6,538 nt of DNA, from assembly GCA_021792045.1 (NCBI GenBank), contig JAJYVJ010000096.1, forward strand, positions 1-6,538. The letters run 5' to 3'. Each line of letters opens with the position of its first letter. The first letter of the stretch is position 1. Below the pieces are notes generated by a model. That model was not told the DNA's origin, did not search any database, and worked only from the letters and a program-made list of their open reading frames with translations. This stretch comes from Thermoplasmata archaeon. GTDB lineage: Archaea; Thermoplasmatota; Thermoplasmata; Thermoplasmatales; Thermoplasmataceae. Shown here piece by piece: positions 6,164-6,538 of the stretch. Position numbers and translations under genes: made by a program.

Positions 6164-6409
6164 CGTCTCTTTGAGCTCCTTGTCCAAGGCAGGATCATGC
6201 CTTCTCAGCCATTCTAACAACAACACTGCATGTTCCTTCTCATCGTCACGATTATGCTCCATGACATGCTTCAGATCGCTGTCCTTTGTGGCATCAGATC
6301 TTTCGTCGTAAAACATCATTGCCTCTATTTCTTCAATAAGGGATTGCCTCGCCCTGCTTAAATCCCTTATTTTTTCGCTTAAATCTTCCGCTACTTCGTA
6401 TCTTGGCAT
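6125..6409 (-). CDS. Encapsulated-ferritin-family (EncFtn) ferroxidase, no targeting tail
   Basis: Small helical iron-oxidising protein (94 residues) of the EncFtn family, which in characterised members forms annular decamers and is stored inside encapsulin shells. The core HNRDDEKEHAVLLLEWLRR (52-70) followed by LF (83-84) is nearly diagnostic. Aligning by memory to the Rhodospirillum rubrum protein, its ferroxidase ligands E32, E62 and H65 correspond to E27, E57 and H60 with identical spacing; the neighbouring E31, E34 and Y39 match E26, E29 and Y34, and W38 becomes F33. Helix 1 covers about 6-37 and helix 2 about 44-70. The protein stops soon after the core (SKKQIKELGD) and lacks the LTVGSL-like extension that docks cargo into encapsulin; no encapsulin gene is in the window. 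It has its own TATA box, palindrome and a GGTGAT ribosome-binding site 3 nt before the ATG. Probable role: iron storage or detoxification. Confidence 0.85.
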   Translation of the reverse strand: MPRYEVAEDLSEKIRDLSRARQSLIEEIEAMMFYDERSDATKDSDLKHVMEHNRDDEKEHAVLLLEWLRRHDPALDKELKETLFSKKQIKELGD

Positions 6410-6412
6410 TTT

Positions 6413-6418
6413 ATCACC
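6413..6418 (-). promoter_or_regulatory. Shine-Dalgarno of the ferritin gene
   Basis: GGTGAT on the minus strand matches the 3' half of the archaeal GGAGGTGATC consensus, 3 nt before the ATG, the expected gap for this half. It lies at the very start of the predicted 8-10 nt leader and supports the start at 6409. Confidence 0.55.
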
Positions 6419-6430
6419 ATATGTATAGTT

Positions 6431-6442
6431 TAACTTAAGTTA
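6431..6442. promoter_or_regulatory. 12-bp perfect palindrome TAACTTAAGTTA in the ferritin promoter
   Basis: TAACTTAAGTTA is fully self-complementary and lies between the ferritin TATA box and the predicted transcription start near 6417, overlapping the downstream edge of the TATA box. This is a standard position for an archaeal repressor site. An iron- or redox-responsive regulator (DtxR/IdeR type) is a guess from the gene's function only. Confidence 0.5.
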
Positions 6443-6447
6443 TAAAT
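6440..6447 (-). promoter_or_regulatory. TATA box of the ferritin gene
   Basis: The minus strand reads ATTTATAA, centred near 6443, about 34 nt before the ATG. It predicts initiation near 6417-6419, giving a short leader that begins with GGTGAT. Confidence 0.6.
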
Positions 6448-6454
6448 CCATGTC

Positions 6455-6538
6455 CTAATTATTGTTATCGCCATATATTGCTTTACATAAGGATGACATT
6501 TTTTCAGTCTTATCTATATCCCCAAATAGAGAATGGGG
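6455..6538 (-). CDS. Possible C-terminal end of an unidentified gene (cut by window edge)
   Basis: On the minus strand one frame stays open for 27 codons from the window edge to a TAG at 6455-6457, ending KMSSLCKAIYGDNNN; the other two frames close within nine codons. The stop lies just before the ferritin TATA box, as expected in a compact genome. A run of this length can occur by chance, and no family is recognised. It does not look like an encapsulin C-terminus. Confidence 0.35.
   Translation of the reverse strand, partial: PHSLFGDIDKTEKMSSLCKAIYGDNNN

Noticed and set aside
6520..6538. CCCCA/TGGGG inverted repeat with a 9-nt loop at the right edge, a possible terminator hairpin
   Set aside because: Only 5-bp arms, no adjoining T-run on the side that would matter, and it lies within the frame that stays open to the window edge. 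Likely chance or coding.

Overview
This window reads as a compact, moderately AT-rich archaeal chromosome segment, most likely from a Thermoplasmatales-type euryarchaeon. The evidence is a class I lysyl-tRNA synthetase, an archaeal HTH-phosphoribosyltransferase regulator of the GfcR/COG0856 type, and TATA boxes placed about 26 bp before or almost on start codons (leaderless or near-leaderless mRNAs). Shine-Dalgarno sequences occur mainly at internal cistrons or within very short leaders, and most intergenic gaps are short. The lineage call is inference; no rRNA or tRNA gene is present.

Left edge to 917: the minus strand carries the N-terminal end of a methionyl-tRNA synthetase gene (running off position 1), which does not appear as a long ORF because it is cut. 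Upstream of it is a small secreted or membrane-anchored protein packed with N-glycosylation sequons (195-809). A divergent control region (810-917) separates this from the next block and holds a TATA box for each direction plus a striking dyad-symmetric operator.

918-3418: a plus-strand operon encodes a 14-helix DHA2-type MFS exporter with an unusual 120-residue hydrophilic, Lys/Ser-rich C-terminal tail, and overlaps by 4 nt (ATGA) a MarR-family repressor. The operator lies on the promoter of this operon, so the simplest model is an autoregulated, ligand-induced efflux module.

3430-6047: a minus-strand cluster, convergent with marR, reads HIT-family hydrolase, GfcR/PyrE2-like HTH-PRTase, class I LysRS. 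Spacing of 49 and 13 nt and a good Shine-Dalgarno before the middle gene suggest co-transcription from a TATA box at about 6065-6076.

6048-6538: an encapsulated-ferritin-family (EncFtn) protein with its own promoter, short Shine-Dalgarno leader and a 12-bp perfect palindrome between TATA and the predicted start of transcription. It lacks an encapsulin targeting tail. At the right edge the minus strand stays open for 27 codons and may be the 3' end of another gene. A tiny plus-strand ORF with an ideal AGGAGG site lies between the HIT and ferritin genes, antisense to the ferritin 3' end.

No mobile element, CRISPR array, tRNA or rRNA was seen, and no gene-free stretch exceeds 300 bases. The most interesting items are the efflux operator architecture, the stand-alone EncFtn with its palindrome, the MFS tail, and the tiny ORF.
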